DNA of 64,000 nucleotides from Sabellastarte sp. h YS-2021 (Eukaryota > Annelida > Polychaeta > Sabellida > Sabellidae): NCBI GenBank assembly GCA_964017235.1, contig OZ024927.1, forward strand, positions 58,099,293-58,163,292, written 5' to 3'. The position numbers and the translations under genes are program-made. Shown in pieces: positions 1 through 11,809 of this stretch. The notes below the pieces were generated by a model. That model was not told where the DNA came from. It did no database searches and saw only the letters and a list, made by a program, of their open reading frames with translations. The number at the start of each line of letters is the position of its first letter. Position 1 is the stretch's first letter.

Positions 1-378
1 TAAGACACATCAGATCAGTGATATACACTGTCATATACAAGTAGGACACCTCAGTACTGTACACTCTCATAGACAGGTAAGACATTTAGTATTGTTCACT
101 CTCATATACAGGTAAGACACCTCAGTATTGTACACGCTCGTAGATAGGTAAGACACATCAGTATTGTACACTCCCATATACAGGTAAGAAAATTCAGCAT
201 TATATGCTCTCATACACATGTAAAACACCTTGGTATTGTATAGTCTGGTATACAGGTAAGACACCTTAGTATTGTACGCTCTCATATAGAGGTAAGAAAC
301 CTTTGTATTGTATGCTCTGGTACACAGGTCAGAAAGTTCAGCATTGTTTGCTCTCATATACAGGTAAGATACCTTATT
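1..378. repeat. 36-bp minisatellite with splice-donor-like motif
   Basis: About ten degenerate units of roughly 36 bp. Marker ACAGGTAAGA or close variants recur at about 73, 108, 144, 180, 252, 288, 324 and 360, so spacing is 35-36 bp or a multiple. Each unit also carries a version of CAGTATTGTACACTCTCATA. The period is a multiple of three, so the minus strand stays open for 108 codons as a 12-residue repeat; I read this as a by-product of the repeat. The array may begin before the window. Confidence 0.85.
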
Positions 379-404
379 GTATCCCCGACGCAAAGCGGGG
401 ATAC
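379..404. repeat. Perfect 9-bp-stem hairpin
   Basis: GTATCCCCG and CGGGGATAC pair perfectly around an 8-base loop. The hairpin marks a sharp change from the 36-bp array to a GC-richer segment rich in CGTCCGCG words. It resembles the palindrome that opens the repeat at 15,459, and may likewise be the end of a dispersed element. Confidence 0.6.
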
Positions 405-458
405 TATGGATTCATCATCGTTGTCGTCCGCGCCCTCGTCCGCGTCCGCAGAAATTTC

Positions 459-761
459 TTGTTAGCGACCTACAGTCCACATGTCTTTCCGGATTTCTTT
501 CATATTTGGCAGGTGGCTTGATATGGTAGAGGACTCGCCACCCTATCTTTTTGGTAGGCTTTATGTCTAAATTAGGCCTGTGGTAGACAAAAATGTCTAA
601 AATGTGGAATATTGCTTGTTAGCGACCTACAGTCCACATTTCTTTCCAGATTTCTTTCATATTTGGCAGGTGGCTTGGTATGCTAGAGGACTCGCCACCC
701 TATCTTTTTGGTAGGCTTTATGTCTAAATTAGGCCTGTGGTAGACAAAAATGTCTAAAATG
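459..761. repeat. 156-bp tandem duplication
   Basis: A segment starting CTTGTTAGCGACCTACAGTC at 459 recurs at 615 with few changes. It includes GGACTCGCCACCC and the phrase GGTAGGCTTTATGTC. A third partial copy containing the same GGTAGGCTTTATGTC...AGGCCTGTGG phrase lies near 2,015-2,045, so the satellites between may belong to the same composite element. No coding potential is seen. Confidence 0.85.
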
Positions 762-779
762 CATTAAAATTCATGAAAT

Positions 780-1890
780 CATGCACTAAATCACTTATAA
801 CTTGAAAAGTGTTGCATTTAGAGCATTTTGTTAAAATATGTTATTCAGATACTTTTTTCATAGCTACAACATGGTGAGTAACTTGGGTGTCTGTCTCCAT
901 AGCTAAGTGAGTAATAGCTACTTTTGGGCTTTTCAGTAACTTCCATCATGAGTAAAATCACTTGTAACTTGAAAACTATTGCATTTACACAATTTTGTAT
1001 AAATATGTTATTCAGCTACTTTTATGTCAGCTATAACATAGTAAAATTTCAGACCTGTAGCTCATGGCATAGCTGAGTAATAACTACTTTTAGGTTATCA
1101 CTGTTGAGTAAATTACTTATAACTTCAAAAGTATTACATTTAGAGTATTTTGTTTCAATATGTTATTCACCTATTTCGGAGTCAGCTATAACATAGTGAA
1201 GTTCCAGACCTGTGGCTCATTGCATAGCTGAGTAATAGCTACTTTGAAGTTCACACTGTTGAGTAAATCAGTTGTAATTGGAAAACTATTGCATTTACAG
1301 AAATTTGTGTAAATATGTTATTCAGCTACTTTTGGGTCAGCTATAACATAGTGAAATTACAGACCTGTAGCTCATGGCACAACGGAGCAATAGCTATTTT
1401 CAGGTACTGACTGTTGAGTAAATGACTTGTAAATTGAAAAATAGTGCATTTGGAGTATTTTTTTAAAATATGTTGTTCACCTACTTTTGGGTCAGCTATA
1501 ATGTCGTGAAATTACAGACTTATAGCTCATGGCATAGCTGAGCAATAGCTATTTTCAGGTTCTCACTATTGAGTAAATCAGTTGTAACTTGAAAACTATT
1601 GCATTTACAGTATTTTGCTTAAATATGTTGTTCACCTAATTTTGGGTCAGCTATAACATAGAAAAAATTCAGACATGTAGCTCATTGCATAGCTGAGTAA
1701 TAGCTACTTTGAGGTTATCACTGTTGAGTAAATCAGTTATAACGTGAAAACTATTACATTTACAGTATTTTGTTTAAATATGTTATTCACATAATTTTTG
1801 GTCAGCTATAACAGAGTGAAATTGCAGACCTCTATGTCATGGCATAGCTTACCAATATCTACTTTCAGGTTCTCACTGTTGAGTAAATCA
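780..1890. repeat. 155-bp satellite, about seven units
   Basis: GAGTAAAT-type unit starts occur at 950, 1106, 1261, 1416, 1571, 1726 and 1881, an almost constant 155-bp step. A more diverged unit lies at about 790-950. Units share TTGCATTTACAG, ATGTTATTCA, GGTCAGCTATAACATAG and CAGACCTGTAGCTCATGGCA. Divergence between units is moderate, so the array is not recently homogenised. Confidence 0.9.
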
Positions 1891-2044
1891 TTGTATCCAC
1901 TGGATAGCCGCAGTGTGTAGAGAGATTTCACCATTACCGCTCTAACGAAAAAAATATTATAGCTAGCCTTCTCAAGTTTGCAAGGTATATTACAGGGTGA
2001 CCACAGTATTCTATTGGTAGGCTTTATGTCTAAATTAGGCCTGT

Positions 2045-3057
2045 GGCTAAATTACTGCATTTTCTAATTCTGCATTTTCTCTAAAAGTATTGCAGATAGC
2101 AAATTTTTCTTAAATAACTCATTCACCTACTTTTGGGAGAGCTTTCACATGCTGAAGTTCCAGACCTGTAGGTAATTACTCACCTACACAAAATGAGTAA
2201 ATGCGAATTATCTCTAAAAGTATTGCAGATAGCCAATTTTTGTCAAATAACTCATTCACCTACTTTTGGGAGAGCTTTCACTTGGTGAAGTTTCAGACCC
2301 GTAGGTAATTACTCACCTACTCAAAATGAGTAAATGCAAATTATCTCTAAAAGTATTGCAGATAGCCAATTTTTGTCAAATAACTCATTCACCTACTTTT
2401 GGGAGAGCTTTCACTTGGTGAAGTTTCAGACCCGTAGGTAATTACTCACCTACTCAAAATGAGTAAATGCAAATTATCTCTAAAAGTATTGCAGATAGCC
2501 AATTTTTGTCAAATAACTCCTTCACCTACTTTTGGGAGAGCTTTCACTTGGTGAAGTTTCAGACCCGTAGGTAATTACTCACCTGCTGAAAATGAGTAAA
2601 TGCAAATTATCTCTAAAAGTATTCCAGATAGCAAATTTTTGTCAAATAACTCCTTCACCTACTTTTGGGAGACCATTCACTTGGTGAAGTTTCAGACCTG
2701 TAGCTAATTATTCACCTACTCAAAATGAGTAAATGCTAATTATCTCTAAAAGTATTGCAGATATCCAATTTTTATCAAAAAACTCATTCATCTACTTTTG
2801 GGAGAGCTTTCACATGGTGAAGTTCCAGACCCGTAGGTAATTACTCACCTACTGAAAATGAGTAAATTCGAATTATCTCTAAAAGTATTGTAGATAGCCA
2901 ATTTTTCTCAAATAACTCATTCGCCTACTTTTGAGAGAGCTTTCACTTGGTGAAGTTTCAGACCCGTAGCTAATTATTCACCTACTCAAAATGAGTAAAT
3001 GTGAATTATCTCTAGAAGTATTGCAGATAGCCAGTATTTCTCAAATAACTCATTAAT
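2045..3057. repeat. 133-bp satellite, about seven units
   Basis: GAGTAAAT starts at 2195, 2328, 2461, 2594, 2727, 2860 and 2993 give an exact 133-bp step. Units share AAGTATTGCAGATAGCC, CACCTACTTTTGGGAGAGCT and GTTTCAGACCCGTAG. The monomer looks homologous to the 155-bp unit next door: same GAGTAAAT start, same TTCACCTACTTTTGGG and CAGACCYGTAG landmarks in order, with about 22 bp missing near the end. Confidence 0.9.
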
Positions 3058-3235
3058 ATGAAAACAACTTATAGGAAGTCATGGGCTGCAAATCTTTTCA
3101 TGTGGTCAGATTTGACCTTGGGCCCCTCCTGCTTATTATTGGTCCTAGAGGTTTGCAATGTGAAAACGACTTATAGGAAATCATGGGCTGCGAATCTTTT
3201 GATGTGGTCAGACTTCACCTTGGGCCCCTGCTACA
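3058..3235. repeat. 102-bp tandem duplication
   Basis: A segment containing ACTTATAGGAAGTCATGGGC and CTTGGGCCCCT occurs at about 3,060-3,132 and again at about 3,162-3,233. The two copies differ at several positions. A 62-codon frame spans both but has no recognisable protein character. Confidence 0.8.
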
Positions 3236-3239
3236 GGGT

Positions 3240-3837
3240 CAAATAAGGGTAGCCAAACTTAAAAGTGCTTTCAGCTTGCTTATTAAACAAAAATGCTGTT
3301 TATCTTCTATACTATGTTAGTTGGCCTTTGTCGGTGGATACATCCAGCATCTGGCCACAGATGTGTCCTTAGTCTAGTTATGTTTGCTTTTGTATACAGC
3401 TAAGACAAAATATGAAACAACATACTAAATTGTTTTGACTTGTAACTCATAATATAACATCTTTGTTTTATTGTGAATTTGGCTTTCCAGATATTACCAT
3501 AACATGAACTTATCCAACTTATAAAGACTTTTAATGAAATTATCAACTTCCTGTCTGTCCTGCTTCTGTGTCTGATATTTGTATGATTGACTTTATTAAA
3601 AGAAATAACATCATCTCAATTACCCAGATTTCTATTTTCTGTATTTCGGAAAAATATGAAAAATTTAAACCCATATCCTTGACCTACTTTCTTACTAGAA
3701 TGCTATTAAAGAAGCTGTGATGTCAAAAGACAGACATCAGTAGAAAGACTTTATTGCCTGTTATGTTGGACAAATCATTTGGTTGATTTCCTGAGAGACA
3801 AGCTTCACCAGTTTCTGTCATCTTGCCTGAAGTAATG
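3240..3837. other. AT-rich unique sequence
   Basis: No frame of useful length, RNA gene or clear repeat is visible. Confidence 0.5.
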
Positions 3838-4092
3838 GGTGGCCTTTGTAGCCCTGTGTCAAAACATTTTGCACTTTATCACCTTGCCCTGACTTATGTA
3901 GTTTTAGGTTTCAATCCTGCTTACACTGGCTTATGGGATACACTGAGAGCCTGTCGTGTTATGCTTTCAGCTGTTAACCCCTAGTGTTTTTGTCTTGAAA
4001 TTATTCAGCAATTTTTGGGGTTAGTGTCTTGTGCTTGAGGTCTTTGTTTATATTAAACCTTTTCTTCCAGTCCAAAAAAAAAAAAAAAAAAA
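3838..4092 (+). mobile_element. SINE-like element with A19 tail (family 1)
   Basis: A tRNA-like head carries a B-box-like GGTTTCAATCC near 3,907. A body phrase ACTGAGAGCCTGTC follows near 3,943, and the copy ends in a run of 19 A at 4,074-4,092. The body phrase recurs after a B-box in the copy at 14,430, and a weaker version in the one at 26,100, so these form one diverged family. The A tail fits retroposition by a LINE. The A-box is poor. Confidence 0.5.
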
Positions 4093-7000
4093 CATGTCAA
4101 AAAGAAAAATTGATTCATGTTAAATTACAACTAATTAACATTTCTGAAACTTCATTCCTGTAATAAATGGAAAGTTCTTGAATAATATATCACCAATTTA
4201 TAGTCTTTTTTCAAATGAGGAAATTGTATAATGATCAAACAAATACATCTACAGATGAAATGTCTTCGGTTACTCTGCATTTAAAAAGATTTCAAAGTGT
4301 AAATTTAGAATTGGTACATTCAACATCCAAAATTTGATATCTAAAAATCAGTTTGGATTTTTATGCAAATTTCTCAGAAAGTGGAGAGAAAAATTTATCT
4401 TCCACTGTCTTGAGTTTTGTCTCACAGATATTGTGCAATGCTGCTCAGTTTGCAATTCCTGATGGAATTGTGCCCTCTGTCAGCTGAAACAATGCCTGAC
4501 CTGTGCTTCTTGGCTGTTTTTATCATAATTTTACCTTAACAAATGCTAGTTGCAGTGATAATTTTTTACGTATTTTGGCAAAGTCCTTTGTCTGCTACTT
4601 GTGAGGACAACTTTAAGACCACCTAATGCCTGATGACATAGATTCTGTGTGATGTATCAGTAGTCAGATGATTGATGAATTAAACTAGCTTTTACAATGA
4701 CTATCATTTACTGTCACATGTATTTCATCTTACTCTTTTATTGCATCATAACTTCAAGGTTCTAGAATTTGCTTGCATGTAAAAGGGAATCTGTAACCTT
4801 GTGAATATTTAGCAAAATACTCTAAAAATGGAATCCTGACATCTTAACAATGAGCTGTCAGATGTTGGGGTAGATTCACTAAGTAAAGATTCTGTTGTCA
4901 TGCTATTGTTGCAATTTGTTGTTGTCCATTTTAGCAATTTGTCTTCAACATAAATGTATCTGACCCATTGGTGCTCCACTTTTAGGTGTCAAGGCATTTT
5001 ATGTTTTATATATGTATTGATCAAAAGTATTTTAACTACTTTTTAGGAATCAGTATTTTACATAATTATATGAGTGGCCCATTGGGACTTTACCTTTATG
5101 TGCAAAGGCATTTATGTGTTACTTTTGACTGAGTTGTAGTTCTTATGGATCTGTATTTTCCACTCATCTGTCTAATCCATTATTACCTTTTCTTAATGTA
5201 TTCATGTCACAAGCTGCAGCTCACTAATATTTTTAATGTACTTTAAGCACTCTGCAAGGAAACTTGTAAATTTAACGTGTGTAATTGCCTCAACAAGTGC
5301 TAAATAACATAAAAGTTGATATGGACATGTTTACTTTTTTCTAGGAGAACCTCCATAGTAAACATGTAATGTTATGGGTGACTGCTTATATTAAATAACA
5401 GAGGCTTCCAGATATGTGGAAAAACTGTAATAGTTGTTTTGAACTTACTTTCAATTATGTTTTATCTTACTGATCAATTTTCTTTTGCAGCATCCTTTCA
5501 AAATAACATACACATATTTTACACACATGTTAATGTGCATAGTGTTAATGTGCATAATTACCCTTTTAGTAATTGTTATAATACTAATCACTGAATCACA
5601 GTGAATTATATTATGACTCAATGAAAAGCTGAATGTTATTAGTCAGTTTTAGGAAAACTGTTGAATCAAATCAAAAAAAATATATTATTGGGATTTTTAT
5701 TACCTTTCAACCTTAAGGACAAATAAGTTGATCCCAAATAGTTCTCCCTTTGGGTTAAAGGGCAGTAGCTTTGAGTGTTAATGTTGTTAAAAGTTACTCT
5801 ATACACAAACTAATTTTCTCAGATAATTACATTGAGAGAGAGAGAGAACTGTCTACCAATTTGTTTCACTGTGGGCTAATGTCCTGGTATGACGTTAACT
5901 GTTAAAAGGGATGTAAAACCCAACTGTGACCTTTGTCTATCATAGTTTTGTTTCACAGTAACAGCAAACAGTTGATTGTCTGTTTCTGTTGTAATGCAAA
6001 AAAAAAAAAAAAAAAAAAAATTATCTGGCCAATATGATTTCAATCAAGATTCATTGAAATATTACCTTTCATCTGATAAAAAGGCTTCTTCCCATATATT
6101 TGTTGCTACATATAACTATCAATGTCAGTACAGGAACAGTTCACCTAATAAATAAACATTTACATCCATTATAAAAATCCAGTTAGTTGGGCATATTTTC
6201 CCTGGCCTCATTTGTTTAATGCTGAAACAGCTTCTTCAGTTTCATGGTAGCCTTGCCTTATGGTTCTTTTTTAGTGTTGCATCAACATGTTCTCCTGATG
6301 AATTCTTGAAAGCACTGAAAATTCAAATATACATATTTATGTAAGATATTTTCCCAATATAGCGCTTTGAGTCCTGTAGTACATGGAGATATTCCGCTGT
6401 GTATAAATATAAATACAAATACAATACAATATGTAAATACCCTCTAGAAAATAGAAATTAGAGACCTTGGTGGGCAAGTTGTTGTAAAGTCTGGCATTTC
6501 ATCACGTGGCTGTCACATCTATGATTATGGCCAAGGACCAAGCTCATGGTGATATCCAGGGTGCAGTGATGAACTGTCCTGAAGTGACCTCATCTTTTAA
6601 ATACCATCTAACCCCCCAATTATAGAGTGATAGCATTGCTGTAGAGTTCCATTGTTTGTGTCATTTGTTACACTTTGAATTTTGTAAAAATCTTGACCAC
6701 ATCTTTACATATTTCAGATACTTCAAAAATATTAATAATAAATACTTTTATGGACCACCTTTCCCACAACCCATTCAGAAGCATTATCTGTGTCATTTTT
6801 CAAAGGTTCTTTTAAACTGGAATGCTTTCAATTTTTTTGTGAACGAGCAACAGTTTGAAGAGTTTTCTTGTCTGAAATGTCTTTTCTGATGGTTTTTCAA
6901 ATCCTCGGAGCCACAACAGAAGAAGGTCTGTCACCAAATTTAGTCTCAGTTGTGTTATTTCTTCAGGCAAAAGGAGTTTATGTCCAAGTAATCTTGCTAT

Positions 7001-8540
7001 TTGTTTTCAGTTATATCAAGTCAGAGAGGTAGTCTGCTGCCAGTCCATGGTTTTAGAGTTTATCCACATTAAGGCTATTAGTATTTACCTACTAATATAT
7101 GGGTTCAGTAACTTCAGTTGGGAACATAATAGAATGTGATTATTATGTTATATTACAATAAACAAGAGTTTCTTTGTCACTGCCAAATAAAAGTAAACCC
7201 TGTTAATTAATAACTCAACATTCAGAGGACTAGAAACATACTTTAAAGACCCTGACATTTATCCAATGATGAAACTTATCACTCTCATAAAGTCCATTGC
7301 ACAAAAAATGTCAACAAAGTTGACATATGATATTTATGTGAACCTGTATCTTGTTAAATTCATAAAAATTTGTCTTTGTACCCGTCCAAAAATTCTTTCT
7401 GAAATAATATGAAAAAATTTAACTCAGATGAATAAGTAGTCACGGCTGTGTAAATAATCAAGTAAAAGCTTCTGTCATTTGTTTAGGGATTACAGTAAAT
7501 GTTTGCTGTCTCGTTGATAATAATGTACAATAAAAAATACAGGTCATCTGTTCATTATTCCATTTGTTTTAAGAGATAGATTTGACAGCACACAATGGAT
7601 GGAGGGTCAATATAATTGAAGGTCTCTGCCCTGTATAATGTACAAGTAGCAATTTCAGCTAGAAGAAAATTTCACTTATTAATAAATTCTAAGTTTTAAG
7701 AAAATTCACTGGGATTAATTTTCCTAATGTTTTGTTCCTACTTAGCAGGTTATTAAAGATGTAAAATTTCACTGGGAATCCTTTTTCACTATGCAGGCTC
7801 ATTAGCTAAAATAGTGAAAATTAATGCCTAATGAAAATTTTATCTTGTACAGTATTCACGGGCTTTGAACCCACACTTATATTACTGTTACTTTAACATA
7901 CAATTCCTACCAAATTGAATGAGTGTGTAAAAAACTGCTAAATTAAACTACTTTTGGCTAATGATCACTTATTGAAATCCAAGGCCCTCTGAATTTTTCT
8001 TATTTGATGGTGTGCCCTTATTATTAAAGATAGACAAACTTTTCCATTTAGTTATTGAGACACGTGACTGTAGCTTCAGATCTTATTCTGAGATAAAAAT
8101 ATTTTTTATGTTTTTCCGCTATAATTGTGTATCTATGTGCTGATTTTTTACGTCATCAGTTGATGCCATATCCAAATATAAACTGTTATGGTAAAGATAG
8201 CTGATGTTGTAACTTTCAGTTGCATCTTCCATTGGAGTTTGTTGTTAGAGGTCCTTGGATAAAACTCTATTATACATTAAATGATTGATTGACTCATATC
8301 ACATAAAACACAGTTTGCATTATTGATGCAACATCTATCATCAGCTTCAATTATACAGCACATGGGGAAAACAAAAACAAAAGAAAAAATATGGACTGAA
8401 AGATAAAATATTCGATGACCTGAAAAGTGTTTTTTGACATCAAACACTATGGATGTGATTGTATAATTTCATGTAAAAGTGTGGAACTTAAAAGCTTTAC
8501 TATTATAAAACCACAACATTCTTCATAACATTATTTCTAT
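4093..8540. other. AT-rich sequence without a supported gene
   Basis: Low-GC sequence with stops in every frame. Contents are an A-run at about 5,998-6,020, a short GA run near 5,834, and scattered short frames with no family resemblance. It could be intronic or intergenic. Confidence 0.5.
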
Positions 8541-8544
8541 TAAT

Positions 8545-8720
8545 GCAATAGACACTAGTGGCTATTGGCTGTTTCAGTAGACAACTGTGTATTCAAGTCT
8601 GGCAAGTAGTATGTTTGATTTTGGGTTCAAGCCTAACTTATGACAAGTTGTGGTGAATTCAGATAACCTATTCCAATATGACCTTTTATCCCTTGTTAAA
8701 AAGCTTACTTTGACTATTAA
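8545..8720 (+). mobile_element. Decayed SINE (family 1)
   Basis: A B-box-like GGGTTCAAGCC near 8,623 is followed by CTTATGACAAGTTGTGG, GAATTCAGATAACC and CAATATGACC. This matches the word order after the B-box in the 26,100 copy. The head and tail are eroded and the ends are approximate. Confidence 0.4.
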
Positions 8721-9649
8721 CTTTCACTGAAAGCTGTAGCTAGTGTGGTGGAAACACACTCCTCTCCAAATCTGAGGCTGTGGCTTTTTATCACAGGCTT
8801 GGCTTCATTCAGAAAATTGGTGGTTGCTTGCTGATTGCCAATTGTTTACAGTGCAGAATCTCAATCAATCTGAATGCACTGTTTTCTAGTACCGTTAAAA
8901 CAACCTGTTGTGACATGAATGGTATAATGTATTAAAAGCAACATATAAAACCCATATAAATTAAAACTAATTGTAAAACTAGAAAGTAAGATTATTTTGT
9001 AAAAGAGGTGCATCAATTAGTTAATGCTGAAGAAAGACAGTTGTTTCTCTTTACTGAATAATATTGAAGTAAAATAATTCCCTTCTCATTAATAATAAAT
9101 GTTGAAATAAATAGCCCCTTCTAATTAATGCTAAATATCCAGGTAAAACAGTGTTCAAGTGAAAATAGTCCTTTCTCATTTATGAATCATGTTCAAGTAA
9201 AAATAGTACTTTCTTGTATATGATAAATATGAAGTTTTATGGTCCTTTCTCAAGTTTAATTATTCTTTATCATTAAGGATACTAGCATTTAGAGTTCAAG
9301 TAAAAAATAGCTCATTGTCACATATGATTAACAGTGAAACTTGATATGAGAATATATAACTGTCAGTTGTCTTTACTGCAGAAATACAATCATAGTACAT
9401 GTAACAGTTGAGCTGAAATTACATTGACCTCTGCTCTAAATTGGTTCCATTGGCTACGTAGTTTTCCAGAAGAGACTGGAAGGTGGATTTAATTTTATTA
9501 GACAATCTTATTGAAATTACTTTTAAGAAAAAGTAAGTAAAACCTGGGTCATATGTGAAGAAAAATACGTTGGTTCCTACAAATGTAAACACTTTGATAA
9601 ACACTGAGCATCATCCTCAAATGAAGAGAGATGTGACACAACATGTTTG

Positions 9650-9895
9650 TTACCTCCATGAAGGAGGTATTATTTTCATGTGTCTTTGTTAGCAGGATTA
9701 TGCAGATACTACTGGTTAGATCTTCATGAAAAAATGTATGTGAAGATGGGTCCTACTCTAACTTAGATTCCATTAAATTTTGAGACTAACCTGGATGAAC
9801 ATCTGGATACAAAAATATATTAAAGATCCAGATTTTCCCATTTACTTATAATTATATGCCCTGGCAGAGGTATGTACTCTCTGAGTACTCTCGTT
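9650..9895. mobile_element. Dispersed repeat opening with a palindrome
   Basis: TACCTCC and GGAGGTA pair around a 5-base loop at about 9,652-9,670. The sequence then runs through GTTAGCAGGATTATGCAGA, and near 9,865 a further GGCAGAGGTA occurs before CTCTGAGTACTC, resembling one palindrome arm. A start palindrome with one arm repeated at the far end is also the plan of the repeat at 15,459-16,774. No coding sequence is present. Family assignment is not possible by eye. Confidence 0.4.
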
Positions 9896-9899
9896 GATT

Positions 9900-10700
9900 C
9901 ATATATTACTTTTTCAGTGATACCCACTGCCAGATCTCTGTGAAGTATGATCTATTCAGACAGTAATCCAATCTCATGTCAATTGTAGCTTTAAATCTCC
10001 AGCTTTCCATTTGCAATAAATTTTACTCTTAGCAAGACATTAGTCAAATTACTAAGTGTACAATGTGTTGAGAAGTTTTGTTCAATAAGTAATTTCTTAG
10101 TTTCAATCCAATATGGGCGACATCAAATATCAGTTATCTGACACTAAAACATGGCAATAACTCTTCAAAACATGTTCAGAGGACTAGAAAATTAGAGTTT
10201 CAGTTGCTTTTAATTTCCTGTGGTATCATATTTTTAACATTGTCTCATATGTAATAGAGTTCATTCTGAGGCTCTGAAATTCATATAAAATTCATGTCTA
10301 TGTCTCTGAGTTTATCTCTCAGTATTTTAACAAACTACTATACACTATAATAAGACAGAATAAAAGCATAGCCAACTTTTGAATATTTGGTGATGGTACT
10401 TGGTGAATATTGAATATTTGGTATCGTTTAAAAGTTAATATAACTTGTTACTCAAGAACATGTATTTTTCTTCAGATAGGTCAGAAAATTTGTCACAAAC
10501 CTTAAATTTGACATACCTGTTAATCTCTGCACAAATGAGAGTTCTGAAAGCTGGAAAAGCTGGGACCCCAATCATTTGTAAAAATTCAAAGTTTGCATTT
10601 TAATGTAAAAAGTATGAGAAAATTGTTGTGGTTATTAAAATATGTCAAATATTTCTTTCTAAATATTAAAAGTATTTTTTTATTTCAGAAAAATGTAATA
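9900..10700. other. AT-rich unique sequence
   Basis: No gene, RNA or repeat is recognised. Confidence 0.5.
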
Positions 10701-11804
10701 TACCCTACCCATAGGGCAGGCGGCGGGAAAAAGTTTGTCCGGGCTGTATCTCAGAAACTGTAAGGTGTAGGAAGTTGTCTGACCTTGATTTGACCTTTGA
10801 CCTTGCCGTAGTGACCTTGAGTTTGAAAATCTTGTCTGGGCTATATCTCGGAAACTGTAAGGTGTAGGAAGTTGATACTTGGTAGGGACATTGGTTAGGG
10901 GGTGTAGGTGTGCAACGTCATGGCGTCACCTTGATTTAACCTTTAACCTTGCCGTAGTGACCTTGACCTATAAAATCTTGTCCGGGGTATATCTCGGAAA
11001 CCATAAGATGTAGGAAGTTGATACCGAGTAGGGACATTCGCTAGGGTGTGTAGATGTAAAACGTCATGGTGTGACCTTGATTTGACCTTTGACCTTGCCG
11101 TAGTGACCTTGACCTATAAAATCTTGTCCGGGCTATATCTCGGAAACCGTAAGGTGTAGGAAGTTGATACTTGGTAGGGATATTGGTTAGGGTGTGTAGG
11201 TGTGCAACGTCATGGTCTGACCTTGATTTGACATTTGATCCTGCATATCTGATGCTATTTTATGTCTCTACGAGGATATCTGATACTATTTATCTCTCTT
11301 ATATCTCTCTTATATCTTTTTACTTGAATCTTGGTTGTTGCACCTTTGGGTGTCTTTTGGTGTAGATTAAACACTGTTAAAGTCATATTAGAAGTCATTA
11401 ACTGTTTTACTTTTGCAACTTCCCATTGTAACAGATGGTATTGCATGAAGTGAGCCACAGGTTTTGCCCCAGTTCCACATAAAAGCATGTATTGCTACAT
11501 CTGTATGTATGGGTAATATTCAAAACATCCAAACCATAATTCGACCATACAAATGAAAATCAAAATGGGAGAAGTCTTAAAGCTTCATAATTTTTAGTTT
11601 ACTGAATTTTCTTGTTTTAACACTTATTCTTTACATGAAATTTCTTTCTCTTAGATGTTATTTTCTCTACTTAAACATTATTTGGACACTGACACTGCTC
11701 TGAAAGTATCCCAATCTGTGTACTGTTTCACTACTTCTATATCTCATGGTGTTGAAAACTATTTTCGCAGGCTGTGGGGTACGGGCATCTCTGATGCTAT
11801 TTTT
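10701..11804 (+). mobile_element. Dispersed element with 146-bp minisatellite, copy 1
   Basis: The element begins TACCCTACCC next to AGGCGGCGGGAAAAAG. It holds about four units of the minisatellite (unit markers at 10,762, 10,859, 11,005 and 11,151; the first unit lacks about 49 bp). It continues through GCACCTTTGGGTGTC to GGCTGTGGGGTACGGGCATC and CTGATGCTATTTTT near 11,804. The same order is found in copy 2. No transposase is visible, so it is non-autonomous. Subterminal palindromes plus an internal minisatellite are compatible with a Helentron-type (HINE) element; this is inference. Confidence 0.65.
10735..11240. repeat. 146-bp minisatellite array 1
   Basis: Units share ATATCTCGGAAACC, AAGGTGTAGGAAGTTGATAC, GGTGTAGGTGTGCAACGTCA and a run of TGACCTT words. 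Unit spacing is 97, 146 and 146 bp. Confidence 0.9.
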
Positions 11805-11809
11805 GTGTT

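Noticed and set aside
67..393. 108-codon minus-strand frame with a 12-residue repeat
   Set aside because: It is a by-product of a 36-bp repeat, a multiple of three. There is no domain, no context and no conserved start.
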